The position numbers and the translations under genes were made by a program. Positions 34,648 to 43,971 of a DNA stretch of 58,313 nt are shown piece after piece. The stretch's first letter is position 1, and the number at the start of each line of letters is the position of its first letter. Below the pieces are notes generated by a model. The model worked only from the letters and a program-made list of their open reading frames with translations, was not told where the DNA came from and did not search any database. Origin of the DNA: Hespellia sp. (GTDB lineage: Bacteria; Bacillota; Clostridia; Lachnospirales; Lachnospiraceae); contig JAAVXR010000098.1 in the NCBI GenBank assembly GCA_022790755.1, positions 1 to 58,313 on the forward strand, in the 5' to 3' direction.

Positions 34648-35325
34648 ATGGGGCTGACAAAGGCAAAGCTTATCATTGAGCGAGAAGGTGCTCCGAAGAC
34701 GATAGACGTGCTGTTTAATCCGTCGGAATATCAGTTGACAGACAGCGCTTCGTATTCTGAAAAGAAGGTTCCCGGATTGGATGGGCCGATTATTCAGTAT
34801 ATTTCCGGGGATGCCACGGAATTGAGCGTGAGTCTTTTTCTGGATACATATGTGCCGAAAACGCCTTCCTTATTGCCGGTATCCGTTCCGGGGCTTGGCG
34901 GAAGCGACAATTCGGAGGATGTCTCGAAGATCACGAAAGAGATTGCTCAGACCACTTCCATCGACGGGAGCCTGCACAGACCTCCGAAGGTGACATTTCA
35001 ATGGGGATCGTTGAATTTTGAGGGCATCGTCACGAAAGTGAATCACACTTATACTATGTTTGCAGAAAGCGGTATGCCGGTTCGGGCAAAGGTGAATCTG
35101 ACGTTTAAGTCCATTCTATCGCCGAAAGACAAACGTAGACAATCCCCGTTTGAGTCTCCGGATCGTACGAAATACCGAACGATTCGGGAGGGGATTCAAT
35201 TGTGGGATTTGGCCTACGCAGAATATGGGGATCCGGACCTCTGGAAGGTGATTGCAAAAGAAAACAAGATTCTGAATCCCCTGGATCTGAAAGCGGGGCA
35301 GGTTGTGAAACTGCCAGCTCTGTGA
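34648..35325 (+). CDS. LysM-domain tube-initiation/baseplate protein (Pvc7-like)
   Basis: A 225-residue protein. The N-terminal region VLFNPSEYQLTDSASYSEKK is the CIS tube-initiation fold (gp53/54-like), and the C-terminal LysM (about 180-223: IREGIQLWDLAYAEYGDPDL, WKVIAKENKILNPLDLKAGQVVKLP) is typical of Pvc7/Afp7 and phage gp53. It links the tube to the baseplate hub. AAGGAAGGGAAG precedes ATG 34648. Confidence 0.9.
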   Translation: MGLTKAKLIIEREGAPKTIDVLFNPSEYQLTDSASYSEKKVPGLDGPIIQYISGDATELSVSLFLDTYVPKTPSLLPVSVPGLGGSDNSEDVSKITKEIAQTTSIDGSLHRPPKVTFQWGSLNFEGIVTKVNHTYTMFAESGMPVRAKVNLTFKSILSPKDKRRQSPFESPDRTKYRTIREGIQLWDLAYAEYGDPDLWKVIAKENKILNPLDLKAGQVVKLPAL

Positions 35326-35414
35326 ATAAGGACGGCGTAGGAGGGCAGCAGCGGGATTTGGCGTATGATATAGAACTGCGAAACGATATGATCGGCCCGC
35401 AAATCAAGAGATGA
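35322..35414 (+). CDS. Possible 30-residue protein between LysM and hub genes
   Basis: GTG 35322 overlaps the stop of the LysM gene (GTGA), and the frame runs 30 codons (MNKDGVGGQQRDLAYDIELR...GPQIKR) to a TGA that overlaps the region just before the hub gene's ribosome binding site. The GTGA overlap suggests translational coupling. No homology is recognised. It may be a genuine small protein or merely spacer. Confidence 0.35.
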   Translation: MNKDGVGGQQRDLAYDIELRNDMIGPQIKR

Positions 35415-35429
35415 AGGAGGAAGTGTGTG

Positions 35430-36488
35430 ATGGCGACGGTTTCCATGTCCAGTCTGATTTCCAAATATCATGATTTTCTGGTGCCGGCATTGAAGGTGAA
35501 AGCGGGCGGCAGAGAAATCACCGGAAACAATGAATATGTGGTGGAGTCCGTAGAAGTGACGTTGTCGAAAGAAGCGGCAAGCGCTGCCAGCATCAAACTG
35601 ATTCATGTTTATGATGAGGAGAAGCGTCGTTTTTTGAGCGATATCAGTTCCGACTTCATCCTGGGGGAACTGGTTGAAATAGAAATGGGATATGGTTCCA
35701 GCCTGACTTCTCTGTTTTACGGGTATGTGGAGGAGATCAACTATGAGCTGTCGGAACTTCCGTCCGTGAATGTGACGGCGGTGGACGTTCGAAGAATGAT
35801 GATGGGAAGCAAAAAAAGCAATATTTCACATAAAGTGACCAGTTATTCAGATGCATTTCAGGAAGTAGCGAAGAAATATAAATCCGCATATAAAAGCACC
35901 AGTGTGGATGCGACGGAAAAGATGGATGTGGAGTGCATCATTCAGAACGGAAACGATTATAAGTTTATCACAGAGGAACTCTGCAAAAAGGGCGATCGGG
36001 ATTTCTTTGTACACGCAGGAAAACTATATTTTAAAAAGATATCCGAAGAGTTGTTTCAGACGGTGGAATTGGAATGGGAGCGAGATATCATTTCTTTCCA
36101 GAGGCGCGCTTCCTTCCAGGATACGGTGATCAAGATTCTGGGACAAAATCTGAAGAAAAAAGAAGTAGAGGCAGAGCTGAAAGTAAAAGCGGATGACAAA
36201 CAGAAGGCGCTGGTGCAAAGTGAAGTGACGGAGATGAGCGCGGATATCCAGGACAGCGGCGACGCCAAAAAGGTGGCGGAATACAAAGCGGAGCAGGAAA
36301 AGAAGAAGGCAAGACAGGCGAGCGGGATTTGTATCGGGATTCCGGAGATTCTGCCGGGCGGTTATGTGAAGATCAAAAACGGGGATGCAAAGCTGATCGA
36401 CGGTACCTATTGTGTGATGGAGGCAAAGCATACATTCAGCGGAGACGGATACCGAACGTCTTTTGAAGCGGGAGGCTGGAAGCGTTGA
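35430..36488 (+). CDS. eCIS hub protein, gp27/VgrG N-terminal-like
   Basis: A 352-residue phage late control D-type protein. Its N-terminal barrels (VVESVEVTLSKEAASAASIK and LGELVEIEMGYGSSLTSLFY) match gp27/VgrG hub folds, forming the trimeric hub on which the spike sits. In Pvc8 the hub and spike are fused; here the gp5-like spike is a separate gene overlapping by 4 bp. AAGGAGG precedes ATG 35430; GTG 35427 one codon earlier is less likely. Confidence 0.88.
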   Translation: MATVSMSSLISKYHDFLVPALKVKAGGREITGNNEYVVESVEVTLSKEAASAASIKLIHVYDEEKRRFLSDISSDFILGELVEIEMGYGSSLTSLFYGYVEEINYELSELPSVNVTAVDVRRMMMGSKKSNISHKVTSYSDAFQEVAKKYKSAYKSTSVDATEKMDVECIIQNGNDYKFITEELCKKGDRDFFVHAGKLYFKKISEELFQTVELEWERDIISFQRRASFQDTVIKILGQNLKKKEVEAELKVKADDKQKALVQSEVTEMSADIQDSGDAKKVAEYKAEQEKKKARQASGICIGIPEILPGGYVKIKNGDAKLIDGTYCVMEAKHTFSGDGYRTSFEAGGWKR

Positions 36489-37264
36489 ACTTTTATGAAG
36501 AATTACTGGAAACCAGAAAAGATCATGATACACAAGGTGCGGTGACAGCGCCAGGACTTTTGAACGCGGTGGTGAAAGAAAACTGGGATGAAAAACATAA
36601 AGGCATGGTGAAGGTGGAGTACCTTCTGGGGGAAAAGAATCATAAAACATCCGACTGGGTGCGGGTGATGACCCCGTACGGGGGAAAAGAATATGGCAAT
36701 TACTGGCTTCCTGAGATTGACACGGAAGTGGTGGTTGGATTCATACAGGGGAATTTGAATATGCCGGTGGTGCTCGGTTGTCTGTGGAATGAGACAGACG
36801 TCTATCCGAAAGAATCCGTCAATAAAGAAAACGATGTGAAAACGATTATGACGAAAGCCGGAAATAAGATTACATTTTCCGATAAAAAGGATAAATCGGC
36901 TGTTCAGATCGAAACGCCCAAACAGCTTTCGGTGGTGGTTGACGACGAGAAGGATGCTATCATTTTACAGGATAAGGAGAAAAAGAACAGCGTCGTGCTC
37001 GACTGCAAAGGTGGCAATATCACGGTGACAGCGAAGACGGCGATTCAGCTCAAAGTCGGCAGTAAAGAAGTGTTGAAGGCAAGTTCTGATGCGGTAAAAG
37101 TAACGGCGGGTACGGTACAGGTGGACGCAACGCAGAGTCTGAAACTGAAAGGACAGACTGCGGAGGTAAGCGGAACCAGCGTGAAAGTAAAAGCGAACGG
37201 AGAGTTGGGGCTTCAGGCTTCCGGAGTCGCACAGGTAAAAGGAAGTATGGTGAAAATCAATTGA
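36485..37264 (+). CDS. eCIS spike protein, gp5/VgrG C-terminal-like
   Basis: A 259-residue protein. An OB-fold at about residues 22-110 (GMVKVEYLLGEKNHKTSDWV, WLPEIDTEVVVGFIQGN) is followed by a repetitive beta-helix needle (TAKTAIQLKVGSKEVLKASS ... GTSVKVKANGELGLQASG). The start is TTG 36485 overlapping the hub stop (TTGA), with GGAGG 10 bases upstream. It forms the membrane-piercing spike that carries the PAAR-like tip. Confidence 0.9.
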   Translation: MNFYEELLETRKDHDTQGAVTAPGLLNAVVKENWDEKHKGMVKVEYLLGEKNHKTSDWVRVMTPYGGKEYGNYWLPEIDTEVVVGFIQGNLNMPVVLGCLWNETDVYPKESVNKENDVKTIMTKAGNKITFSDKKDKSAVQIETPKQLSVVVDDEKDAIILQDKEKKNSVVLDCKGGNITVTAKTAIQLKVGSKEVLKASSDAVKVTAGTVQVDATQSLKLKGQTAEVSGTSVKVKANGELGLQASGVAQVKGSMVKIN

Positions 37265-37668
37265 GAAAAGACGTGAAAGCATTCCTTGGAATCGGATGGA
37301 AATTTCCGATTCAGACGGACGGGGCGGCAGGTCGAATCCGAACCTCCTCCAATGAGGAGAATATTGAAGATTCTGTGAGAATTATCATCGGAACCCGAAA
37401 AGGCGAGCGGGTGATGGAGCCGGAATTTGGGTGCAAAATCTGGGAGTACTCGTTTGCGACGGTGGATTACACCACACTGCACGCCATGCAGAATGAAGTC
37501 GAGAATGCGCTGGTTCGATGGGAGCCGAGAATTACCGGGATACAGGTGGAAATCAGCGATGAGAAGATAGAGGAGGGAGTGTTGCTGATTCAGGTCAGTT
37601 ATGTCATTCGTTCGACGAACAACCTGTATAACATGGTATATCCCTTTTATATCAATGAGGGAGAATAA
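37261..37668 (+). CDS. Baseplate wedge protein gp25-like
   Basis: A 135-residue GPW/gp25 family protein (IRTSSNEENIEDSVRIIIGT, RKGERVMEPEFGCKIWE). gp25 nucleates sheath polymerisation at the baseplate. It starts with TTG overlapping the spike stop (TTGA), as the spike gene itself does with the hub gene, so the three are translationally coupled. Confidence 0.93.
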   Translation: MRKDVKAFLGIGWKFPIQTDGAAGRIRTSSNEENIEDSVRIIIGTRKGERVMEPEFGCKIWEYSFATVDYTTLHAMQNEVENALVRWEPRITGIQVEISDEKIEEGVLLIQVSYVIRSTNNLYNMVYPFYINEGE

Positions 37669-37704
37669 AACAGCATTACAAAACACAGGAAAGGAGACGA
37701 GGGG

Positions 37705-40638
37705 ATGTACATTCCGAAACGGGAGAAAAAGACAAAAGAAGACATTCTGGAATACATACAAAAATGTGCGAAACAGTACGTCCCCGAATGGCGCTATGAT
37801 CCGGAGGAGCCGGATGCGGGAGCAGCGCTGGTCTCTTTGTTTGCAGATATGACAGCCGATACGATCAACCGGTTCAATCTGTCGGCGGCGGGAGATATGC
37901 TCTCCTTCTTTGACGAAATGCATGCAAAACGGCTTCCGGCGAAACCGGCCGAAGGGTTTATTACTTTTGGGCTGCCGGAAGGATTTGACGGGGAGGAAGA
38001 GGTATCCCGGGGAATCAAACTTCTGGCGGACACGGAAGGAGAACCGGTGGTGTTTGAAACCCAAGAAGAAGTTTTGGTTCGGCAGATGGAGATTCAGAAA
38101 ATCTATTTGTCAAATCCTCTGGAGGATGCGATTTTTCAGGTGTTTGACCGGGAACAGGAAGAGATGCCTTCCTTCTTTCTTTTTCAGAATCAAGGAGAGA
38201 ATTTGCAGCGGCACAGAATCTGTTTCTGTTTTGAGCGGGGATTGGAGATTCGTACCTGCGCGGAGGCGGAATTTTCTTTTCAGGTGGCGGAAAGTACAAT
38301 AGAACCGCAGGAATGGAAGCGGGCGATCCTGGAGGAGAAGGGGATTCGGTTCTCCTATAGTACGGCGCAAGGTTACCGATATATTTCCGATCATGGGTTT
38401 GAGAATCAGGATACGGCGCTTCGTTTTGAGATTGTGGGCGGTGAAAACGGGATTGCTGTAAAAGAGAAATTCGATTCTTGTTATGTGATTCAGGCAGAGA
38501 TTTCCGACGCGGCGTTCTTTTCCGGGATCTGGCTGTCATCACCGCGTCTTTCCCTGAAGGGCCGGAACAAAAAGCCGGACTTTATTCATGTGAACGGAGT
38601 GGATCAGGAACTGGAAGATTTTCTAGTATTCGGGAGAACGCCTTCGGTATACGATGAATTTTATATTGCCAGCGATGAAGTGTTCGGGAAAGTTGGAGCC
38701 GAGATTCAGGTGGAATTTGATCTGGATTTCGTAAAACTTCCTATAGAATTGGCAATGGAAGAAAAAATTTCGTGGAAAGCGATTATGAAGAAGCGGGATT
38801 TTGTTCCGGAACAAGAATACGATATCACCATTCATGAGGTGGTCTGGGAATACTATAACGGATATGGCTGGACGAGACTGCCGGAAGGATATGGATATCG
38901 TACTCTGTTTGCGGTGAAGGAAAACCGAGAGGGGCAGAGAATCAAAATGCAATTTACCTGTCCTTCCGATATCCAGCGGGTGTTGGTGAATTCCGCGGAG
39001 ACTTACGCGATCCGAGCGCGCATTCTCCGTATGAACAATGCGTATAAGACCAGAGGAGCCTATATAGCGCCGGTGGCTGGGCGTGTGCAGTTGAGCTATG
39101 ATTACAGCAAAGCGCCGCTCGCTCCTTCTCGCATCGTGAAATGGAATCATCTGGAAGAACAAAGTTTTGCCAAAGAAACGTTGGAACAGAAGGGATTTTC
39201 AGTATCCTTTTGTGACAAGAATCCGGATCAGAAGAAAACCTGCTATTTCGGATTCGCAAAACCGCTGATGGATGGACCGCTGAAGTTCTTGTTTGTCATG
39301 CATGATACCATGCGCCAGAATATGCCGGCGATAGAGTGGGAGTATCTGGGAATGGACGGCTGGGAATCGCTGCATGTGGTGGATGGGACAAAGGGATTTC
39401 ATCATACCGGGATCATCTCTTGGTTTGGCAGAAGAGAGATTACACGCAGCACTTTGTTTGGGCAGAATCTGTTCTGGATTCGATTCCGGGACGCCAAGGG
39501 AGCGTATGAGGGGCAAAATCAGAACATGCAGTGTCCGAAGGTGGAAGGGATATATCCGAATTCCACGCGTATTCTCGGCGTTGAGACGGTGGAAGAATTC
39601 TATGGGCTTCCTCCTCATGCGCAGGAAAAACAGATACAGTTACCAAATACGAATATTGCAGATCTCAAGGTCTGGGTTCTGGAACGGGAGGAATATCGTC
39701 AGGGATTTAGCCGGCCGGTCTGGGAGTTGTGGCAGGAAGTGGAGGAATTGGATGAACACGGTGGGACACGCAGGGAATATTCCATTGACCGGCAGACAGG
39801 GTGCATTACCTTTCCCAGATATATGGAAGTCTCCTGCCTGAATGAACAGGAGGAGATCGCGGTTCATGTCCGCTATGAGCATTGTCAGGGAAGCCGGGGC
39901 AATCTGGGCGCCGGGGCAATCAATCGGATGAACCGCAGCATTGGATTTATCAGCAGTTGCTATAACCCGGTGGCGTCGTCCGGTGGGACGGATCAGGAGA
40001 AAACGTTGGAGGCAATCAGAAGAAATGCACAGATTCTCCGACACGGGAGTCGATGCGTGTCTGCGCGCGATTATGAGGATATGGCATGGGAAGCGACGAG
40101 GAACATCCGCAAGGTGAAATGTTTTTCCGGATACGATCTGGATGGGAAGAGGAAGCCGGGAGTCGTGACGCTTGTCGTGCTGCCGAAAGAATATGAGGAG
40201 CCCTCCAGCAGCTTTGAGAAGACACAGATGCAGATTCTGGAGTATTTTTCGAAACATATGGATGAAAACATGTTGTATTTGGGGAGATTTCATATCATCA
40301 GACCGGAAATGGTCCGCCTGGATGTGAGTACTTCCATCGAATTATTGGGAGAAAAAGAGCTGTTTTTGGTGAGAAAAAGAGTATTGGAGGAACTAGAGCG
40401 TTTTCTGCATCCCCTGGAGGGGAATTTTTACGGGGAAGGCTGGGATATTGGAGTACTTCCGAATACCAATCAGATCACCCATGCGTTGAAGAGAGTGGAA
40501 GGCGTAAGACATGTCGGACAGATGAAACTCCGAAAATTTGTGCAAGGGCGTTTTGAAGAAATGGAAGTTCACGAGGAGAGTGCGCTCCCATATTATCTTT
40601 TGCCAAAAAGCGGCATCCATGATATACGGATGATATGA
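37705..40638 (+). CDS. Baseplate J/gp6-like protein 1 (Pvc11-like)
   Basis: A 977-residue wedge protein. The start region YVPEWRYDPEEPDAGAALVS LFADM is the conserved N-terminus of eCIS gp6-like proteins. The C-terminal third (RNAQILRHGSRCVSARDYED, NTNQITHALKRVEGVRHVGQ) matches Baseplate_J. It forms the baseplate ring with gp7. ATG 37705 has GGAGACGAGGGG upstream. A paralogue is next. Confidence 0.88.
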   Translation: MYIPKREKKTKEDILEYIQKCAKQYVPEWRYDPEEPDAGAALVSLFADMTADTINRFNLSAAGDMLSFFDEMHAKRLPAKPAEGFITFGLPEGFDGEEEVSRGIKLLADTEGEPVVFETQEEVLVRQMEIQKIYLSNPLEDAIFQVFDREQEEMPSFFLFQNQGENLQRHRICFCFERGLEIRTCAEAEFSFQVAESTIEPQEWKRAILEEKGIRFSYSTAQGYRYISDHGFENQDTALRFEIVGGENGIAVKEKFDSCYVIQAEISDAAFFSGIWLSSPRLSLKGRNKKPDFIHVNGVDQELEDFLVFGRTPSVYDEFYIASDEVFGKVGAEIQVEFDLDFVKLPIELAMEEKISWKAIMKKRDFVPEQEYDITIHEVVWEYYNGYGWTRLPEGYGYRTLFAVKENREGQRIKMQFTCPSDIQRVLVNSAETYAIRARILRMNNAYKTRGAYIAPVAGRVQLSYDYSKAPLAPSRIVKWNHLEEQSFAKETLEQKGFSVSFCDKNPDQKKTCYFGFAKPLMDGPLKFLFVMHDTMRQNMPAIEWEYLGMDGWESLHVVDGTKGFHHTGIISWFGRREITRSTLFGQNLFWIRFRDAKGAYEGQNQNMQCPKVEGIYPNSTRILGVETVEEFYGLPPHAQEKQIQLPNTNIADLKVWVLEREEYRQGFSRPVWELWQEVEELDEHGGTRREYSIDRQTGCITFPRYMEVSCLNEQEEIAVHVRYEHCQGSRGNLGAGAINRMNRSIGFISSCYNPVASSGGTDQEKTLEAIRRNAQILRHGSRCVSARDYEDMAWEATRNIRKVKCFSGYDLDGKRKPGVVTLVVLPKEYEEPSSSFEKTQMQILEYFSKHMDENMLYLGRFHIIRPEMVRLDVSTSIELLGEKELFLVRKRVLEELERFLHPLEGNFYGEGWDIGVLPNTNQITHALKRVEGVRHVGQMKLRKFVQGRFEEMEVHEESALPYYLLPKSGIHDIRMI

Positions 40639-40684
40639 TGTGTAGCCCGATTGAAAATAACTACAGGAAAGAGGGATTCCGGAT

Positions 40685-42793
40685 ATGTTCTATGATTTGG
40701 AACTGGACAGCAGATCTTATCGTGAAATTGAAGAAGATGCGGTATTTCATATACCGAGAGAGTATCCGGAATGGACGAATTATAATCTGGCAGATCCCGG
40801 TATGACTCTCGTACAACTGTTGTCCTGGCTGACCGAGGTGCAGCAGTATCATTTGAGTCAGCCAAGCGAAGGGAAACGTCGCAAGTATCTGAAACTGCTT
40901 GGCGTAGAAGTTCGGCACGCCCTTCCATCCCTTGGCGCTGTGAGTTTGGAAACAGGATGGGAACAGGCGGGCAGGCAATTTTCTCTTTTGCAGGGCACAC
41001 GTTTTCTGGCGGAAGATATGGTGTTTGAGACGACAAAGAAAGAGTGGATACATTCTGCCAGGCTGATTGGCGCTTACATGACAGAAGGAGAGTCTCTGCG
41101 CAGTTATCATAATATTGGCAATGATTTTGACAAGCAGATGAGATTATATCCGTTTGGAGAAGAACCGGAAATCGGGAATCAGTGCTACTTCATACTGGAT
41201 CAGGCGCTTGTCGGTACACAGACAATGGAGATCTATTTTGACATCTGTACGGAGTACGGTACGGTTAGAAATCCGGCGGACGAGTCGTTTATCCCGCTTG
41301 CCGCGCTGAAATGGGAATACTATTGCACGGAAGGCTGGGAGGAGCTGGAAGTGGTGTCCGACCAGACATATGCGTTCTTGCAGAGTGGAAAGCTGCGTTT
41401 TCGCATGGCAAAGGAAATGGTGGAGGAGGAGCAGCTCCATGCATATCAGATGCGAGTGACGCTTCTGGAAAATGATTTTGATGTGGCGCCGTTTATCCGA
41501 AACATCTATCTGAACGAAGTGGACGTCGTTCAACAACGTTCCCTTTGTGATTACGAAGAATATAAAGTGGATTTTTCGGCCTGCGAAGAGGAATTCTCTC
41601 TCTGCAGCAGTCTATATCTTTCGGAAGTCGGATGGGCGGAAGCCTTTCTGGAAGACGAAGACGGCTGGCGACTTCTGGAGGAGATCAGACGGGAAATTAC
41701 AGAGGATGGAAGTATCAAAATCTGGTTTCCGAAACCTGCATGGGCGAAAGGGGTTTTACGCTGTATGCTGGCGGTCTGCGAAAGGGAAATGCAAGAAGAG
41801 CGCGTGGTCGGATATGGAGATGCTTTTGCAAACCAGGAGTTCGAACTGCATATTCCGCATATTCTGTATGATTCATTTGAAATTCTAGTGTATGACAGAG
41901 AGTGCGGGCGCTATCTTAATTATTATAAGGTGGAGGATTTTGATGTCTGTTCCGCAGAAAATCCGGGTTATATATTAGACGTGGAAAATGAAAGAATGAT
42001 GTTTGGAGACTGTGAAAGAGGGTTGGCTCCGAATGGAGAAATCAGGATTGTGCGTATGAAAACGAGTCTCGGGAATGCCGGGAATATCAAAGCGGATAAG
42101 ATTCGGCAATGCGAGCCATATCCCGGGCTTCTGGTGAGACAGTATCAGGAGACGGCGGGAGGAAGGAACGAGGAGAGTGTTTTCGAATGTTTTGAGAGGT
42201 TTCACAGGAGTTGGAGGGAAGTGCACCGTGGCGTGACGTACTCGGACTACGAAGAACTTGTGAAAAAGACGCCCGGACTTTTGATTGTGGACAGTCGTGT
42301 GATTCCTCCCACGGAGTGGGAAAGTATGGGCAATCCGCCGCCTCAGAATCAAATTTCGATTGTTGTACAGCCTTTAAGTTTTCCGGGGCAACATGCGTCG
42401 CTCAGTGAAAAATATCGGCAGAACATAGAACGTATTCTCGAAAAGCGAAAAATGATTGGAACGAGAATACAGCTTCTGGACCCGGCTTACATTGCTGTTT
42501 CCTTGTATGCGGAAATCATGATAGAATCGCAGGTCTCGGATGCAAAAGGCCAGGTGGAGGAGGCTGTCGGGGAATATCTGAATGAGAAAACATGGCAGAT
42601 TGGAAAGCCGGTACTTTGCAGTACCTTGTATGGACTTCTGGATACGCTGCCTTTCGTGCGGCAGGTGAAAGGATTGTCTTTGAGTGCGAGAGGAAACGGA
42701 GGCAGACATCTGGTGAACGGGGACGTAGGACTTCCGCCAAATGGCATTGCTTTTTTGGAGGACTTGGATCTTCGCATTTATACGGCGGATTAG
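40685..42793 (+). CDS. Baseplate J/gp6-like protein 2
   Basis: A 702-residue relative of the preceding protein. EYPEWTNYNLADPGMTLVQL LSWLTE at the start and VTYSDYEELVKKTPGLLIVD near residue 520 mark the gp6/J fold. Two gp6-like proteins in tandem are common in the eCIS class that lacks AFP-type fibres. AGAGGGATTCCGGAT precedes ATG 40685. Confidence 0.85.
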   Translation: MFYDLELDSRSYREIEEDAVFHIPREYPEWTNYNLADPGMTLVQLLSWLTEVQQYHLSQPSEGKRRKYLKLLGVEVRHALPSLGAVSLETGWEQAGRQFSLLQGTRFLAEDMVFETTKKEWIHSARLIGAYMTEGESLRSYHNIGNDFDKQMRLYPFGEEPEIGNQCYFILDQALVGTQTMEIYFDICTEYGTVRNPADESFIPLAALKWEYYCTEGWEELEVVSDQTYAFLQSGKLRFRMAKEMVEEEQLHAYQMRVTLLENDFDVAPFIRNIYLNEVDVVQQRSLCDYEEYKVDFSACEEEFSLCSSLYLSEVGWAEAFLEDEDGWRLLEEIRREITEDGSIKIWFPKPAWAKGVLRCMLAVCEREMQEERVVGYGDAFANQEFELHIPHILYDSFEILVYDRECGRYLNYYKVEDFDVCSAENPGYILDVENERMMFGDCERGLAPNGEIRIVRMKTSLGNAGNIKADKIRQCEPYPGLLVRQYQETAGGRNEESVFECFERFHRSWREVHRGVTYSDYEELVKKTPGLLIVDSRVIPPTEWESMGNPPPQNQISIVVQPLSFPGQHASLSEKYRQNIERILEKRKMIGTRIQLLDPAYIAVSLYAEIMIESQVSDAKGQVEEAVGEYLNEKTWQIGKPVLCSTLYGLLDTLPFVRQVKGLSLSARGNGGRHLVNGDVGLPPNGIAFLEDLDLRIYTAD

Positions 42794-42805
42794 AGGTGAA
42801 AGAGC

Positions 42806-43957
42806 GTGGGATCGTCAAAATATTTCGTGTTTAATAAAAAAAGAGATTATCTTCAGGGATATCGGGAGAATGTTCGTATCACAGAATCGGGGATTGTGTT
42901 GGACACCGATGATCCCGGAAAATGCGGAATTTTCATCAGTCGTCTTCTGGACGGTGGAAGGGAAGGAAATCAATGGCATCGCGCGGTGATTCAAAGCATA
43001 GATTACGGGGATGATTCGATCCGGTTTTCCTTTTATTGCAGCGATTCCAGGAAGATTTTATATCAGGACCAGCTCATGGAGTGGAGCGATCTGATCGGCA
43101 GCGCCAAGTGGTCGGCGAAAGAAAAACATGAGGCGATGCGCCCTTTTTTGGTCCACCAGATATTGAACCCCCGGGATGTATTGCTGTATCAGGCGAAAGG
43201 ACGTTTTCTGTGGATAGAAATTCAGTTGTTCTGTCAGGCAAACGTATTTCCACAGATTCAGGGAATGAAAATTTATGCGGAAAACAGAAGTTTTCTGCAG
43301 TATTTGCCGGAAATTTATCAAGTGGAACCGGAAAGCGATTTTCTGAGACGATATCTGAGTCTCTTTGAGTCTGTGTATCAGGATCTGGATCGAAAGATTA
43401 GGAACGCCGCCAGGCAGATGGAGCCAGAGACTGCAGAGCGGGAGTTTCTGCATTGGATGGCTAGGTGGGTGGGAATCTCGGTGATTTCTCTCTGGCCGGA
43501 TGAGAAACTCAGGATTTTATTGAACGGTATTGTAAAGAAAAATTTCATTCGCGGTACGAAGGAATATATGAAATATATCATTGAAACATTTACCGGTGAA
43601 ACGCCTTTTTTCGTGGAGTATGCGGAGGTGGAACACTACAGGGAAATGCCCGATATCTATCGGCGACTTCGGACATATTATGCGCATGACCCGTATATCG
43701 TAAACGTGTTGATACGGGAACAAGCGGTTCCTACACTGCAGGAACAGAGAACGCTGAAAAAGATCATAGACGATATGAAACCGGCGCATATCGAAGTGCA
43801 CTTGGTGATTCTGAGGCCTTACATCTATCTGAATCAAAATGTTTATGTGGGAATTAACAGTGCGCTTGGCACCTATCAGAAGGCGAATCTGAATAGTATG
43901 ACCGCGATCCCGTCGGTGGTTGGGATGTACAGAGAAAAGGCGGAAGCGAGAGAATGA
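42806..43957 (+). CDS. Phage tail protein I/gp7-like baseplate protein
   Basis: A 383-residue protein. After a beta-rich N-terminal part, residues 165-290 (YLPEIYQVEPESDFLRRYLS LFESVYQDLD, FLHWMARWVGI, RGTKEYMKYIIETFTGE) match tail protein I (PF09684), which closes the wedge and connects to fibres. GTG 42806 has AGAGGTGAAAG upstream. The stop overlaps the region before the next gene. Confidence 0.87.
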   Translation: MGSSKYFVFNKKRDYLQGYRENVRITESGIVLDTDDPGKCGIFISRLLDGGREGNQWHRAVIQSIDYGDDSIRFSFYCSDSRKILYQDQLMEWSDLIGSAKWSAKEKHEAMRPFLVHQILNPRDVLLYQAKGRFLWIEIQLFCQANVFPQIQGMKIYAENRSFLQYLPEIYQVEPESDFLRRYLSLFESVYQDLDRKIRNAARQMEPETAEREFLHWMARWVGISVISLWPDEKLRILLNGIVKKNFIRGTKEYMKYIIETFTGETPFFVEYAEVEHYREMPDIYRRLRTYYAHDPYIVNVLIREQAVPTLQEQRTLKKIIDDMKPAHIEVHLVILRPYIYLNQNVYVGINSALGTYQKANLNSMTAIPSVVGMYREKAEARE

Positions 43958-43971
43958 GGAGGCGAGAGGCT

